The notes beneath the pieces are model-generated. The model saw only the letters and a program-made list of their open reading frames with translations. It was not told where the DNA came from and did no database searches. Below, in pieces: positions 52,135 through 61,773 of a DNA stretch of 64,000 bases (the first letter of the stretch is position 1; every line of letters begins with the position of its first letter). Made by a program: the position numbers and the translations under genes. Source of the stretch: Chlorobiota bacterium. Its GTDB lineage: Bacteria; Bacteroidota; Ignavibacteria; OLB7. Where the stretch lies: assembly GCA_016700335.1 (NCBI GenBank), contig CP065014.1:1339001-1403000 (forward strand), in the 5' to 3' direction.

Positions 52135-54843
52135 TTATTTTACTATAATTAATTTATTTGAAACTATGTTTTGACCATCGCTAACATTTAAAATGTAATT
52201 TCCACTAATAACTGTTGACAAATCTAATGAAATATCTTTGAATGAAACTCCATTATTATATAAACTAGAAATCACAATTTTAGAATTCAAATCTAAAATT
52301 TGAATAATTAACTTAGTATTAATCTGATTCTTAAATTTAATATTTAATAAATTCTTAGTTGGAACTGGAGATAAACTCATATTCGACAATTGTGAAATTG
52401 ATTTTTCTTCTTCAACACTTACAATAGGACCATCAGCTTTTAATGTAAAGATTTTATCGACAACACTTGAAGGAGTAGCCAAAGGGCTTGAATATCTTAT
52501 AGTAACTTTTGATTGTCCTGTTGGAGTTAGAATAGAACCTGCAACCACTTTTAAATTAATCCTAAGAGTATCTAACCTATTTAAAGTATGAGAAACTGGA
52601 CCACTTTCACTTATCGGAAGAAATACATCATCTTTTCCTATAGCACTTGACCAATCAGAAGTTGGTAATTGGTTATTAATTCTAGTAATCTTAATAGGAT
52701 AACTTTGATTAATTTTGTTACTAACAACAGACTGAAAAACAACAGTATCTCCTGTTGTACATAATTTAGTTGCCGTTCTTACAGTTACATCGAATGGTTT
52801 ATCAATTAATTCAGGTTGTAAATCAGTAACTAAAGTTTGTAAAATTTCTGCTGGTTTGTTATTTTCATTTCTATGAACTATCAAGATTAGTTTTCCTTTG
52901 GTACCATCAAGAACTTTAGAATTAAATGTAAGTTTAACTTTTGATTTAGAAGAAGGAATAATTACTCCATCTTCAATTGAATTTGTTTCAAAAATAATTG
53001 GAGAACCAATATTAGATGGTGCCATAGTTCTAACAACATGATTATGAATATAATTACTGTTTGTAGTACTACCATCTCTTTGAGTGGCTTTTATATTATC
53101 TTCAGTAACAATTGCAGTTACATAAAATTTACTTGATGAAAACAATGGTTGAAATGTTTCAATTCCTAATGTTAAATTTACACTTTTATCTCCATCATCA
53201 TAAGACAATTCTTCAATATTAGCTGAAACCGGAGCTTCAGGTATATTTTCAAGTAAAGTTCCAGCCCAACCGTTCCAAGAATCAAAAGTTGTACTTTCCA
53301 ACATTCTTTCTGTTTGAGAAGGGAATAAAAATCTGTTGAAAGAAGCTCTGGGAATTGTTCTAATTCCAAAGGAAGTGCCAAGTAAATCTCCTTCTTGAGT
53401 TTTCAATTTATCTAGTGGGGTACCAGATTCTATGTGATATTGAGCAATAACAACTTCATCACCATAACTTTCAATTAAATCAAGAATTTCTTTATCTGCA
53501 TCTTTAGCTTTGGGGTTGCCAGTACTTGTAAACTCCTCAACTAAAACTTTACTTTTTTGTGGATTCAAATTTTTTCTAACATAAAATCTAACAGTTACTG
53601 AAATTTCATTTCTATCTTTTTCATTAGTACCAAATTTCAAAATAGTTTTATAATTTCCTTCAGTAACATTTTTTGCTGTAAAAGTGAAAATTGTAGAACT
53701 ACCCGGCACAACATTTAAAGTACTTGAAGAGCCAGTTAGCCAACTAACTCCAGTTGTTATAGCTCCTTGCAGTGTTGATGCACCATTGTTTGAAACTTTA
53801 ATTTTAAATACTTTTTCCTCAGAAGTTTTTGCTAATAATAAAACAGTTGTATCACTTATACTTCCAATAGGAAAAGACAAACCACCATCAACAAATTTAA
53901 ATACCTTATCTCCATAAAATCCAGATACATAATACATAGCATTCCCATCTCCTGGCATATTTGTAGATGATTGTAAATTGATTATAGGAAGTGCATATGT
54001 AGTTTTCCATTTATCATCTGATGGGTCATAATAATAACATGAATTTATAGTGCTTTTTCCAGTTGCTCCAGCACAAACGTAGAATTTACCATTAGAAACT
54101 CCACCCGAAGCTAATGTTACTCCTACTGGATAATCTGCAATTTTACTCCATGTAATAGATCCATTACTATAAGTACCTTTGAAAGCTTTTTTCAAATACT
54201 GAGTTTGGTCATCTGATCCACCAACAACATAAATTGTATTTCCAACAACACCAGCTACAGACTTTGAACATTTATATGGACCTTCAATAACATCATATGA
54301 ACCAGAAATTGGGTCATAAATAGCAGAGTTTTCTGACTCTTCCTTAAGGTTAACACCAGATTGAGATAAAACTTCACCACCAATAAGCACTATTTTATCA
54401 TCAACAACAGCGCCAGCCATATACCTAGAAGGTTCTGGTTGCCTCATTAAACTATCATATGAATTCGATGAAGGGTCATATTCTGTAACATTATTGTTGA
54501 AATAAACTTTTAAATCATTTCCAATACTATAACTTCCACCAATTATATAAATTTTTCCATTTACAGCTCCAGCAAAACCAGCAGATCTTTGAATTGGTAA
54601 ATTTTTAATTGGAGTCCATTGAGAACCAGTAAATTTCCAAGATGATTGAGTCTCGCTTGTAATTGAACCACCATAATCACCTATTCCACCAAATGAATAT
54701 ATTGTACCCTTTAAAAAAGTATTCATAGATAAATTCTTTTGTTTGGGTAATGGTTCAATTTCAGTCCATTGAGCAATAATATAATTATGATTAAACAAAA
54801 CTAACAATAAGTAAAGAAAACTAATTTGAAAAATGTTTTTCAT
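52135..54843 (-). CDS. Kelch plus Omp28-like T9SS cargo protein lacking the CXXC motif
   Basis: A 902-residue protein with signal peptide (MKNIFQISFLYLLLVLFNHN ... IAQ). Residues about 28-330 are kelch beta-propeller repeats (SFGGIGDYGG, AVNGKIYIIGGSYS, VDDKIVLIGGE, VGNTIYVVGGSDD). After an Ig-like region (about 335-430) comes an Omp28-like thioredoxin-fold domain (about 433-690: KVLVEEFTSTGNPKAKDADKE ... VVIAQYHIE), where the normal 'EEFTGTWCGYC' is replaced by a cysteine-free sequence. Another Ig-like module (about 695-810) precedes the T9SS sorting domain (LSPVPTKNLLNIKF ... DLSTVISGNYILNVSDG). It should be surface-exposed; redox activity is unlikely. It lies between two other T9SS genes. 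Confidence 0.85.
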   Translation of the reverse strand: MKNIFQISFLYLLLVLFNHNYIIAQWTEIEPLPKQKNLSMNTFLKGTIYSFGGIGDYGGSITSETQSSWKFTGSQWTPIKNLPIQRSAGFAGAVNGKIYIIGGSYSIGNDLKVYFNNNVTEYDPSSNSYDSLMRQPEPSRYMAGAVVDDKIVLIGGEVLSQSGVNLKEESENSAIYDPISGSYDVIEGPYKCSKSVAGVVGNTIYVVGGSDDQTQYLKKAFKGTYSNGSITWSKIADYPVGVTLASGGVSNGKFYVCAGATGKSTINSCYYYDPSDDKWKTTYALPIINLQSSTNMPGDGNAMYYVSGFYGDKVFKFVDGGLSFPIGSISDTTVLLLAKTSEEKVFKIKVSNNGASTLQGAITTGVSWLTGSSSTLNVVPGSSTIFTFTAKNVTEGNYKTILKFGTNEKDRNEISVTVRFYVRKNLNPQKSKVLVEEFTSTGNPKAKDADKEILDLIESYGDEVVIAQYHIESGTPLDKLKTQEGDLLGTSFGIRTIPRASFNRFLFPSQTERMLESTTFDSWNGWAGTLLENIPEAPVSANIEELSYDDGDKSVNLTLGIETFQPLFSSSKFYVTAIVTEDNIKATQRDGSTTNSNYIHNHVVRTMAPSNIGSPIIFETNSIEDGVIIPSSKSKVKLTFNSKVLDGTKGKLILIVHRNENNKPAEILQTLVTDLQPELIDKPFDVTVRTATKLCTTGDTVVFQSVVSNKINQSYPIKITRINNQLPTSDWSSAIGKDDVFLPISESGPVSHTLNRLDTLRINLKVVAGSILTPTGQSKVTIRYSSPLATPSSVVDKIFTLKADGPIVSVEEEKSISQLSNMSLSPVPTKNLLNIKFKNQINTKLIIQILDLNSKIVISSLYNNGVSFKDISLDLSTVISGNYILNVSDGQNIVSNKLIIVK

Positions 54844-54971
54844 TAAATAAATTTGAATTGATAGTAATTAACATATACAAATATCGTTAAAAATAATAGG
54901 CGTTACAAAACTTTTTTAAGTTATATAACGCCATATTAGATTATAATAAATTCACTCTTAACAATTTATTA

Positions 54972-57272
54972 TTAACGAACTACATTCATTTGGCGATACA
55001 AAGTTTGATCACCTGATCTCAACATCACATTATAATTTCCACTAGGAAGATTTTCAACATTTACTTCGATTATATGTTTTCCTTCAGACAATTTACCTTG
55101 ATTTAAAGTAATAAGACTTTTACCATCTTGTGAAAAAACAGTTAAAGATGTATTTAATGAAGATGGTAAAACAACTTCAAAATTTGTTTTTAAACTTGCA
55201 GGATTTGGGAAATTTTGATTAAAAGTAACTCCACCAGCGATTACTGGTTCAAATGAAACACCAGAACCACCTTGGTTTGATGCTACCTTGAAAGTTTCTT
55301 CATAAGAAACAAAGCCATCTGTAGTTTCAAATTTCAAAGTTATAGATCCAACTTCATCCCCAGCTTTAGAAGTAGTAACTTTGATACCAAATTTAATTTG
55401 CTCATTATCATTTAAAATCTGATCAACTTTATCTCCTTCTTTTATTGGTTCAAAGAAACCATCTGTTCCAACTGCAATTTTCCAACCTGATGGAAGTGTA
55501 ACTTTAGATGCAGAAATTTTTAGATTTGTTTTAGAAGAATAATTATTAGTCAAAGTTGCATCAAAGATTGCATTATCTCCAGCATTAACAGCTTTTTTAA
55601 TTACAGGTGTACTTAATGTGAATGCAGGTCCCATTGCTGTAGTTGTAAATATCACATCTTTATCAGGATCTCCATCAGGAGATGAAACGTTTAACTTAAC
55701 TAAAGATTTTTCTCCTTTAACAGATCCAGAAGTTACTTTTATAGTGTAAACTAATGACTCACCAGGAGGAATAGTTTTAGTAATTTTTTGTCCATCAGCT
55801 GCATCATTACAATTTCCATTAATACATAATTCAGTTTTCCAAAGTGTACTTGGTTTTTGAACGCTCAATACTTTTAAATTTACAGAAATTGGGGATGTTT
55901 TCAAATTTTTAACTGTAGCTGTATATTCAACAACTTCTGTTGGTTTTGTTGATTTTTCTGTTGGTCCATTACTGAACTCAAATGCAGGAGGAGCAGCATT
56001 TACATTGATAACGAATTGTTTGCTAATTGTTGGATTACCTTGTGGTGAAGAATAATCTAAAGTTATTGTACCTTTAGAAGCAGGAGTATTACCAACCATT
56101 ACCTTTAATGTACATGTTGCAGTTTCATTAGGTTGTAATGGTTTAGTCAATGCTTGTCCTGTAGATAAATCGTTATATGTAGACCCAAAACTTAACTTAG
56201 CACTCCAACCTGGAGCAGTTGGGAAAGTCATTTCTGTTGGCTTAACACTAACTGTTACCGGTACAGTTTGCAGATTTTTCATTGTAAATACAAAATTTTG
56301 TTCAGTATTCGCTTCAACGTTTCTAGTTGTTTCATTTGCAATTAATTCATATGCAGGTGAAACTTTAGAAGTTAAATCAACTTGTTGAGCTTGAATAATA
56401 GTGTTATAATTAATAACATTGTTATAAGTAAAATTATCAGCTATACAAAAGATTGTTTTGCCATTTTCAGGAACAGTAACAAGTGAAGTAAAATTAATAT
56501 TGCTTGTTATAACTGTACCAGCTAAAACCATATTATTTACAATTTGCTTAGCCGGAATTACTAATTGCAATCCATTTTCATTAGGATACATCCCACGAAC
56601 AACTTCATTGTGAATGTTGTTGTTTGGGATATTATGAGCATCTGCTTGATCGTAAATTAATTTATCTTCAATCGGAATTGCTGATAGGTAATAACCCATT
56701 GGTCCAGTTGCAGTACCCCCATTACTTAAATTTAATTTAACTTGAGTAGGCATATCAACGTTAAATCGGCAAGTAATTGTTGCACTAACTTTTTTTGAAG
56801 CTGGATCATAATTATAATTATCTATTTCAACATTAATTTTAGCGTTTGGTTCATTATTTAAAATTTGATCAATAGTACTTGCAAAATTACTTGTTGTACC
56901 ATCTGTATTTGTACTGAACCCTAAAGCTCTGACAGAGCCTCCTTTTCCATCTGAAAAAGTAATTCTAGAAATTTCCATGGTAGGATAACCTCCAAACCCA
57001 GCTTTTGCAATGAACTTATCTCCTGCTGCTGTACTTCTAGTTTCACCATTTGCGCTACTATAACTAGCTAGAACAATAGATTCTGGATATTTTTCTCTTA
57101 AATTATCAAAAACTGGCATTGCTAATGTGCAATGAGGACACCACCCACCAGTAATTTTTTCTAACATGAGTACATGCTTTTGAGCTTGTGAAAAAGCATG
57201 ATTATTACATACTCCTAACATCAATACAACTAAAGCAGTGATGTGTAAAAAGTTAAAAATTAATTTCTTCAT
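54972..57272 (-). CDS. Omp28-like T9SS cargo protein with intact CPHC thioredoxin motif
   Basis: A 766-residue protein. It has a signal peptide (MKKLIFNFLHITALVVLMLG ... FSQ), then an Omp28/thioredoxin-like domain (about 32-320) whose active site is GGWCPHCTLAMP (Cys45, Cys48) and which includes the GYPTMEI cis-Pro strand. Three Ig-like modules follow (about 325-660). The last 85 residues are a T9SS sorting domain (NFPNPASLKTNFEVVLPSSLN, LTVFSQDGKSLITL, NVENLPSGNYNVMLRSGDQT, MNVVR). It would be a surface or secreted thiol-disulphide protein. It is the first gene of a three-gene minus-strand block, 128 nt before the kelch protein gene. Confidence 0.88.
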   Translation of the reverse strand: MKKLIFNFLHITALVVLMLGVCNNHAFSQAQKHVLMLEKITGGWCPHCTLAMPVFDNLREKYPESIVLASYSSANGETRSTAAGDKFIAKAGFGGYPTMEISRITFSDGKGGSVRALGFSTNTDGTTSNFASTIDQILNNEPNAKINVEIDNYNYDPASKKVSATITCRFNVDMPTQVKLNLSNGGTATGPMGYYLSAIPIEDKLIYDQADAHNIPNNNIHNEVVRGMYPNENGLQLVIPAKQIVNNMVLAGTVITSNINFTSLVTVPENGKTIFCIADNFTYNNVINYNTIIQAQQVDLTSKVSPAYELIANETTRNVEANTEQNFVFTMKNLQTVPVTVSVKPTEMTFPTAPGWSAKLSFGSTYNDLSTGQALTKPLQPNETATCTLKVMVGNTPASKGTITLDYSSPQGNPTISKQFVINVNAAPPAFEFSNGPTEKSTKPTEVVEYTATVKNLKTSPISVNLKVLSVQKPSTLWKTELCINGNCNDAADGQKITKTIPPGESLVYTIKVTSGSVKGEKSLVKLNVSSPDGDPDKDVIFTTTAMGPAFTLSTPVIKKAVNAGDNAIFDATLTNNYSSKTNLKISASKVTLPSGWKIAVGTDGFFEPIKEGDKVDQILNDNEQIKFGIKVTTSKAGDEVGSITLKFETTDGFVSYEETFKVASNQGGSGVSFEPVIAGGVTFNQNFPNPASLKTNFEVVLPSSLNTSLTVFSQDGKSLITLNQGKLSEGKHIIEVNVENLPSGNYNVMLRSGDQTLYRQMNVVR

Positions 57273-57455
57273 TGGTTAAAATTGTTTGGTTATAAAATAA
57301 CAGCTATATATATTAATAAAATATTAAAATTCCCATTTAAAAATTAATTGCTAAAGTAATTAATTTACAGCAAATACACAATAATATCTTTTATAATACT
57401 ATTAGCTTGACACCAAAGTAGTTGTAAAAGTTTCAGTTGGTAATATAAAATAATT

Positions 57456-57486
57456 ATTGTTAAATAATCTATTCAAGATAACTTTG
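57456..57486 (+). promoter_or_regulatory. Bacteroidota-type promoter of tRNA-Ser(GGA)
   Basis: ATTG at 57456-57459, a 19-nt spacer, and TAACTTTG at 57479-57486. It ends 12 nt before the tRNA 5' end, as expected for a stable RNA. Confidence 0.7.
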
Positions 57487-57498
57487 TAAAAATAAATT

Positions 57499-57585
57499 GG
57501 AAAGATGCAGGAGTGGTTTAACTGGATCGCCTGGAAAGCGGTTGTGTGTGAAAATGCACCGAGAGTTCGAATCTCTCTCTTTCCG
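57499..57585 (+). tRNA. tRNA-Ser (anticodon GGA)
   Basis: Acceptor GGAAAGA/TCTTTCC, anticodon stem ATCGC/GCGGT with loop CTGGAAA (anticodon GGA at 57533-57535), a long class II variable arm, and a T-arm with loop TTCGAAT. Discriminator G. CC follows but the third base is T, so CCA is not fully encoded. Confidence 0.94.
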
Positions 57586-57605
57586 CCTATAAATTAATCA
57601 TTTTT

Positions 57606-57644
57606 AAAAGGGGAACAATATCAATTATATTTAGTCCCCTTTTT
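57606..57644 (+). terminator. Intrinsic terminator of tRNA-Ser
   Basis: AAAAGGGGA pairs with TCCCCTTTT (9 bp) across a 20-nt loop, followed by T residues. Confidence 0.75.
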
Positions 57645-57666
57645 AATTAAAATTTTATTTGAATCA

Positions 57667-58335
57667 ATGAGAGTAGTTTTTAATATTTTAATTTATCTTT
57701 CAATTGCAATTATTTTAGGTAGTATTTTATTCTTTGGGGTAATAGTAGCCCCATTGGTTTTTAAATCTGGTATGCTTCCTAACAAATCAATAGCAGGTTC
57801 TTTAAATGTAGCTATTCTCTATAGAATGTGTTACTTACATATAATTTGTTCAATAGTATTATTTTCATCATTTTTATTTAAAGTAATTTCTTACAAAAAA
57901 AAATCTTTTTGGTTAGCTACAATATTATCAGTAGTTGTTTTAGGAATTTCAATTTATAATTTCACTGAGCTATTACCAAGAATGGATAAAATAAGAATAG
58001 CTATTGGTAATTTTGATGAAATACCTAAAGAAAAACTTTTACTTAAAACTGAATTTGATTTTGGTCATAAAAAATATTCAACATTAGTTAAAACAATTCT
58101 TGGGTTAAGTTTTATTCTTTTAGTAATGAACAATACTGCTTCAGATGAAAAAAATGAGATTAAAAAATTTAAGAGTAATAAAAAATTAATTCCAGATTTA
58201 AAAACGGCTAAAATTGAAATTGTTAGAAATCCTATTTCAAATGATATTATTCCTGAAAAACAAAATGAAGTACCAAATATTTCTACTTCAATCAATTTGG
58301 AACAAACAGATAAAAATCAAAATCCAATTAACTAA
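57667..58335 (+). CDS. DUF4149 membrane protein
   Basis: A 222-residue protein with four membrane segments (about 7-30, 50-68, 76-96 and 137-153). The signature FFGVIVAPLVFKSGMLPNKSIAGSLNVAILYRMCYLHIICS is that of DUF4149 (TMEM205-like) proteins. Residues 155-222 form a hydrophilic tail rich in Lys/Asn/Pro that is longer than in most members and is likely cytoplasmic. Function is unknown. The stop codon overlaps the start of the next gene by 1 nt (TAATG), which couples it to the GlmU-like gene, so a shared envelope role is possible. Confidence 0.82.
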   Translation: MRVVFNILIYLSIAIILGSILFFGVIVAPLVFKSGMLPNKSIAGSLNVAILYRMCYLHIICSIVLFSSFLFKVISYKKKSFWLATILSVVVLGISIYNFTELLPRMDKIRIAIGNFDEIPKEKLLLKTEFDFGHKKYSTLVKTILGLSFILLVMNNTASDEKNEIKKFKSNKKLIPDLKTAKIEIVRNPISNDIIPEKQNEVPNISTSINLEQTDKNQNPIN

Positions 58336-59540
58336 TGAGATATTGCTTATTTGAAGACTCTGAAGTTAACAATTTTAATCCAATAGTTCTAACAAAACAT
58401 TTAAGCGGCGTATTTGTTGGTGCTTATACTCAATTTGAAAGGTTAAAGAAATTTATTACCTCTAATTCAAATATTATTCTATTTGGAAGAGAATATTTAT
58501 CTGGAATATATGATGATATTGCACCATATTTTTCAAATTCAAAATCTGTTCCAAATTCAATTTTTATTAATTCAAAAGTTTTTTTATCAAATGAATTATT
58601 TAGTAGTTTTCCTTTATCAAATAATTGGGTAATTACTCAAGATCAAGTGATAATTGCTTTTAATGTTGATGAAGAAGTAATGCAATTAATTGTAAATTCT
58701 AACTTCGATTTTAAAGTTATTAACAGTTTGAAAAATCAACAAATTATAGATAGCTCTTTGTATAAAATTTATAGTTATTTATGGGACTTAATTGAAGATA
58801 ATTCAAATGCAATTAGTTATGATAGAAAGTTTTTTATTGATAAATCAACAAATAAATTCAATGAAATTTACAAAGTAAATGAAAAAGACATATTAATTGG
58901 AGAGGATTGTAAAATTGGTTGTGGTGTCATATTAGATGCATCTTCTGGAGTTATACTAATTGGAAATAATGTTTCAATAATGCATAATTCAGTTATAGTT
59001 GGTCCTTGTTTTATAGGTGATAATAGTGTAATTAAAATTGGAGCTAAAATTTATGAAAATACATCTATCGGTAAAAATTGTAAAATTGGTGGTGAAGTTG
59101 AAAACTCTATAATTATTGGATATTCCAATAAACAGCATGATGGTTTTTTGGGACATAGTTACATTGGAGAATGGGTCAATATAGGAGCTGATACGAATAC
59201 TTCAGATTTGAAAAATAATTATGGAGAAATTAAAGTTCAATTAAATAATAAGACTGTTAATACAGGTAGATTATTACTTGGTTCTATAATCGGTGATCAT
59301 TCTAAAACTAGTATAAATACTATGTTAAATACTGGAACAATTGTTGGAGTTTTTGCAAATATATTTGGGTCAAATTTCCCAAGTAAAAATATAAAATCAT
59401 TTGCATGGGGTTTAGATGAGAATTTTAAATTTAGAAAAGAGGATGCAATTCAACTAGCTAAAATTGTTATGAAAAGAAGAAAGATTGATGCATCTGAAAA
59501 TTATTTAAAATTGATTGATTATTTGTATGAGCAACTTTAA
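58335..59540 (+). CDS. GlmU-family putative sugar nucleotidyltransferase
   Basis: A 401-residue protein. Residues 1-185 resemble the NTP_transf_4 (GlmU N-terminal-like) domain found in Bacteroidota: CLFEDSEVNNFNPIVLTKHLSGVFVGAYTQFERL, which replaces the standard nucleotidyltransferase GxGTRM loop. Residues about 195-350 form a left-handed beta-helix (IGEDCKIGCGVILDASSGVILIGNNVSIMHNSVIVGPCFIGDNSVIKIGAKI, then HSYIGEWVNIGADTNTSDLKNN), as in GlmU/glucose-1-phosphate thymidylyltransferases. It would act on a nucleotide sugar in the cytoplasm; the exact substrate is unknown. It is translationally coupled on both sides (1-nt overlap upstream, 14-nt downstream). Confidence 0.82.
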   Translation: MRYCLFEDSEVNNFNPIVLTKHLSGVFVGAYTQFERLKKFITSNSNIILFGREYLSGIYDDIAPYFSNSKSVPNSIFINSKVFLSNELFSSFPLSNNWVITQDQVIIAFNVDEEVMQLIVNSNFDFKVINSLKNQQIIDSSLYKIYSYLWDLIEDNSNAISYDRKFFIDKSTNKFNEIYKVNEKDILIGEDCKIGCGVILDASSGVILIGNNVSIMHNSVIVGPCFIGDNSVIKIGAKIYENTSIGKNCKIGGEVENSIIIGYSNKQHDGFLGHSYIGEWVNIGADTNTSDLKNNYGEIKVQLNNKTVNTGRLLLGSIIGDHSKTSINTMLNTGTIVGVFANIFGSNFPSKNIKSFAWGLDENFKFRKEDAIQLAKIVMKRRKIDASENYLKLIDYLYEQL

Positions 59541-60078
59541 TTTTTTTAATAATATAAATGTTATTGGAACTAGTGGATCAGGGAAAACTACTTTTTCAAA
59601 AAGTGTAGCAAACATTTTAAATATAAAATATATTGAGTTAGATAGTTTGTATTGGAATGCAAATTGGGTTGAATCGGATGATACTGAATTTATTAGAAAA
59701 ATTAAAGTAATTATAACTTATGAAAAATGGGTTATAGATGGGAACTATTCAAGATTTAGAAATGTTTTTGAAAGTAAACTTGATACAATTATAATTTTAG
59801 ATTATCCCTTCTTTTTCACATTATTTAGAATTGTAAAAAGGACATTTAAAAGGTATATTAGAAATGAACAACTATGGCATCAAAATACTGAGTCTTTGTC
59901 AATGATATTATCTAAAGAATCGATAGTTTTATGGATGTTAAATACATATTTTAAAAGAAGAAAAATGTATTCAAAAATACTTTTAAACAAGAATCAAATC
60001 AACACCAAAATTATTAGACTAAGATCTAATAGTGAATCAAATTTATTTTTAAAAAAATTATATGAAACAAACTGTTAA
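59527..60078 (+). CDS. P-loop NTPase, FlaR/topology-modulation-like kinase
   Basis: A 183-residue P-loop protein. The Walker A motif is VIGTSGSGKTTFSKSV, followed by the LDSLYWNANWVE and EKWVIDGNYSRF segments that characterise the adenylate-kinase-related group called DNA topology modulation protein FlaR. A Leu-Asp segment (IIILDYPFFFTLFRIVKR) follows, and the Arg/Lys-rich LID-like region (RRKMYSKI) comes near the end. Despite the name, these are likely small nucleotide or metabolite kinases. The ATG at 59527 (14-nt overlap with the upstream gene) is preferred over TTG at 59515. The stop overlaps the next gene by 17 nt. Confidence 0.82.
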   Translation: MSNFNFFNNINVIGTSGSGKTTFSKSVANILNIKYIELDSLYWNANWVESDDTEFIRKIKVIITYEKWVIDGNYSRFRNVFESKLDTIIILDYPFFFTLFRIVKRTFKRYIRNEQLWHQNTESLSMILSKESIVLWMLNTYFKRRKMYSKILLNKNQINTKIIRLRSNSESNLFLKKLYETNC

Positions 60079-60724
60079 TTTTAAATTAATACTCTTAATA
60101 GTTATAGTTACTTCAATTTTAAGTTCATGTTCTTCTAGCAATAGAATTACTTTGCCTTATTATAAAGATGATGATTTTAGAAATAAATCTATAATGTTAA
60201 TTTCTCCAATTTCTGATAATATTAAAATTGACAACCCAATAGGAGTTGGGGTTATACGTGGTGTTGATGAAAGAAGTGTTAAGGAAGTAATTTTTAATGA
60301 ATTTACTTCAGAAATACCTTCTATTTTTAAATTAGACTTAGAAAATGAAATTAACATTTTACATTTTTACAAACAATCTGTTGCTGGATTCTACCCAATT
60401 AATTTAGTTGCTGATTTTGATAGTTGTATTCCTAAAAATTGGGATAAGATGAATTTGTTAAATAAAAATGGAAATATAGATTACTTTATAGTAATTGATA
60501 ATTTAAGGATAAGTAACCAAAAGTCATCAATTCAAGATAAGGATAAAGTTGGTAATGAAATTACAGAGTTTAATTATTCTTTGTTAGATTTAAAGTTAAG
60601 TAAAGTAATAAGTTCTGGATTTTTAAAAGTAGAAAAAGAATTCCCTAGAACTGTAAATTCAACTTTACTTAATTTAGTTGATGAATTCTGTAAAAAATTA
60701 CCATTTCCAAGAAAAAACAAATAA
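60062..60724 (+). CDS. Hypothetical lipoprotein
   Basis: A 220-residue protein with a lipoprotein signal peptide (lipobox ILSSC, Cys at residue 23). The mature part is an alpha/beta domain: MLISPISDNIKIDNPIGVGV, VKEVIFNEFTSEIPSIFKL, and DYFIVIDNLRISNQ, with GFLKVEKEFPRTVN near the end. I do not recognise a family. The small alpha/beta layout with an N-terminal anchor resembles lipoproteins that assist LPS or envelope assembly. It is the last gene of a four-gene overlapping run, 72 nt before accA, which has its own promoter. Confidence 0.72.
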   Translation: MKQTVNFKLILLIVIVTSILSSCSSSNRITLPYYKDDDFRNKSIMLISPISDNIKIDNPIGVGVIRGVDERSVKEVIFNEFTSEIPSIFKLDLENEINILHFYKQSVAGFYPINLVADFDSCIPKNWDKMNLLNKNGNIDYFIVIDNLRISNQKSSIQDKDKVGNEITEFNYSLLDLKLSKVISSGFLKVEKEFPRTVNSTLLNLVDEFCKKLPFPRKNK

Positions 60725-60746
60725 TACAAAAAGTTTCAATTAATAT

Positions 60747-60777
60747 ATTGTTTTTATATAATAAGTTATTAATTTTG
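60747..60777 (+). promoter_or_regulatory. Bacteroidota-type promoter of accA
   Basis: ATTG at 60747-60750, a 19-nt spacer, and TAATTTTG at 60770-60777, ending 19 nt before the accA ATG. Confidence 0.7.
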
Positions 60778-60796
60778 CTAAAATCATAAAACTTTA

Positions 60797-61747
60797 ATGG
60801 CTAAATACGTACTAGAATTTGAAAAACCTATATTAGATTTAGAAGATAAAATTGCTGAAATGAAGGGGATGTCTGAAGAACTTGATATTGGACCTGCTAT
60901 TAAAGTTTTAGAGAACAAAGTAGAAGAGTTAAAGGTTAGTATATATTCTCAACTTACACGGTGGCAAAGGGTTCAGTTGGCTCGTCATCCAGACAGACCT
61001 TATACATTAGATTATATTAAATTAATTTGTTCAGATTTTATTGAACTACATGGTGATAAAAGTCATGGAGATGACATGGCGATTGTTGGGGGAATTGCTC
61101 AAATTGAAGATTTAAAATTAGTTATAATTGGTCATCAAAAAGGACATGATACCAAAGAGAATTTGAAAAGAAATTTTGGTATGCCAAATCCAGAAGGTTA
61201 CAGAAAAGCACTAAAGTTAATGCGTTTTGCTGAAAAATTTAAAATGCCCGTAGTCACTTTTATAGATACTCCAGGAGCATACCCAGGAATAGAAGCAGAA
61301 GAGCGAGGACAAGCAGAGGCAATTGCAAGGAATTTATTTGAAATGGCTAAGTTAAGAACACCAATATTAAATATAGTTATTGGAGAAGGTGCATCAGGAG
61401 GAGCATTAGGGATTGGAATGGGAGATTGTTTGATGGTTATGGAAAACACTTGGTTTTCAGTAATTTCTCCAGAATCTTGTTCAAGTATTTTATGGAAAAG
61501 TTGGGATTACAAAGAGCAAGCAGCAGAGGCTTTAAAACTTACTGCTTTTGACTTAATTAAACAAGGAATAGCAGATGATATAATTAAGGAACCCTTAGGT
61601 GGAGCTCATGTTAATTACGAAGAAACTTCAATAGAATTAAAAAACAAAATATTATCTAAAGTCAAAGAATTAATTTCATTAGATATAAAAGAATTGCTCA
61701 ACAAACGTCATCTACGTTATGACAAAATAGGTATATGGAACAACTAG
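60797..61747 (+). CDS. accA: Acetyl-CoA carboxylase carboxyltransferase subunit alpha
   Basis: A 316-residue protein of normal length. The N-terminal helix pair (LEFEKPILDLEDKIAEMKGM) is followed by the conserved SQLTRWQRVQLARHPDRPYTLDYI segment, GDKSHGDDMAIVGGIA, GHQKGHDTKENLKRNFGMPNPEGYRKALKLM, FIDTPGAYPGIEAEERGQAEAIA and GEGASGGALGIGMGD. The last two line the crotonase-type active site that transfers carboxyl from carboxybiotin to acetyl-CoA. With AccD it makes malonyl-CoA for fatty-acid synthesis. accD, accB and accC are not in the window. The next gene starts 26 nt later with a GTG. Confidence 0.97.
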   Translation: MAKYVLEFEKPILDLEDKIAEMKGMSEELDIGPAIKVLENKVEELKVSIYSQLTRWQRVQLARHPDRPYTLDYIKLICSDFIELHGDKSHGDDMAIVGGIAQIEDLKLVIIGHQKGHDTKENLKRNFGMPNPEGYRKALKLMRFAEKFKMPVVTFIDTPGAYPGIEAEERGQAEAIARNLFEMAKLRTPILNIVIGEGASGGALGIGMGDCLMVMENTWFSVISPESCSSILWKSWDYKEQAAEALKLTAFDLIKQGIADDIIKEPLGGAHVNYEETSIELKNKILSKVKELISLDIKELLNKRHLRYDKIGIWNN

Positions 61748-61773
61748 TTCATAACCAAAATTATTAAATTAAA

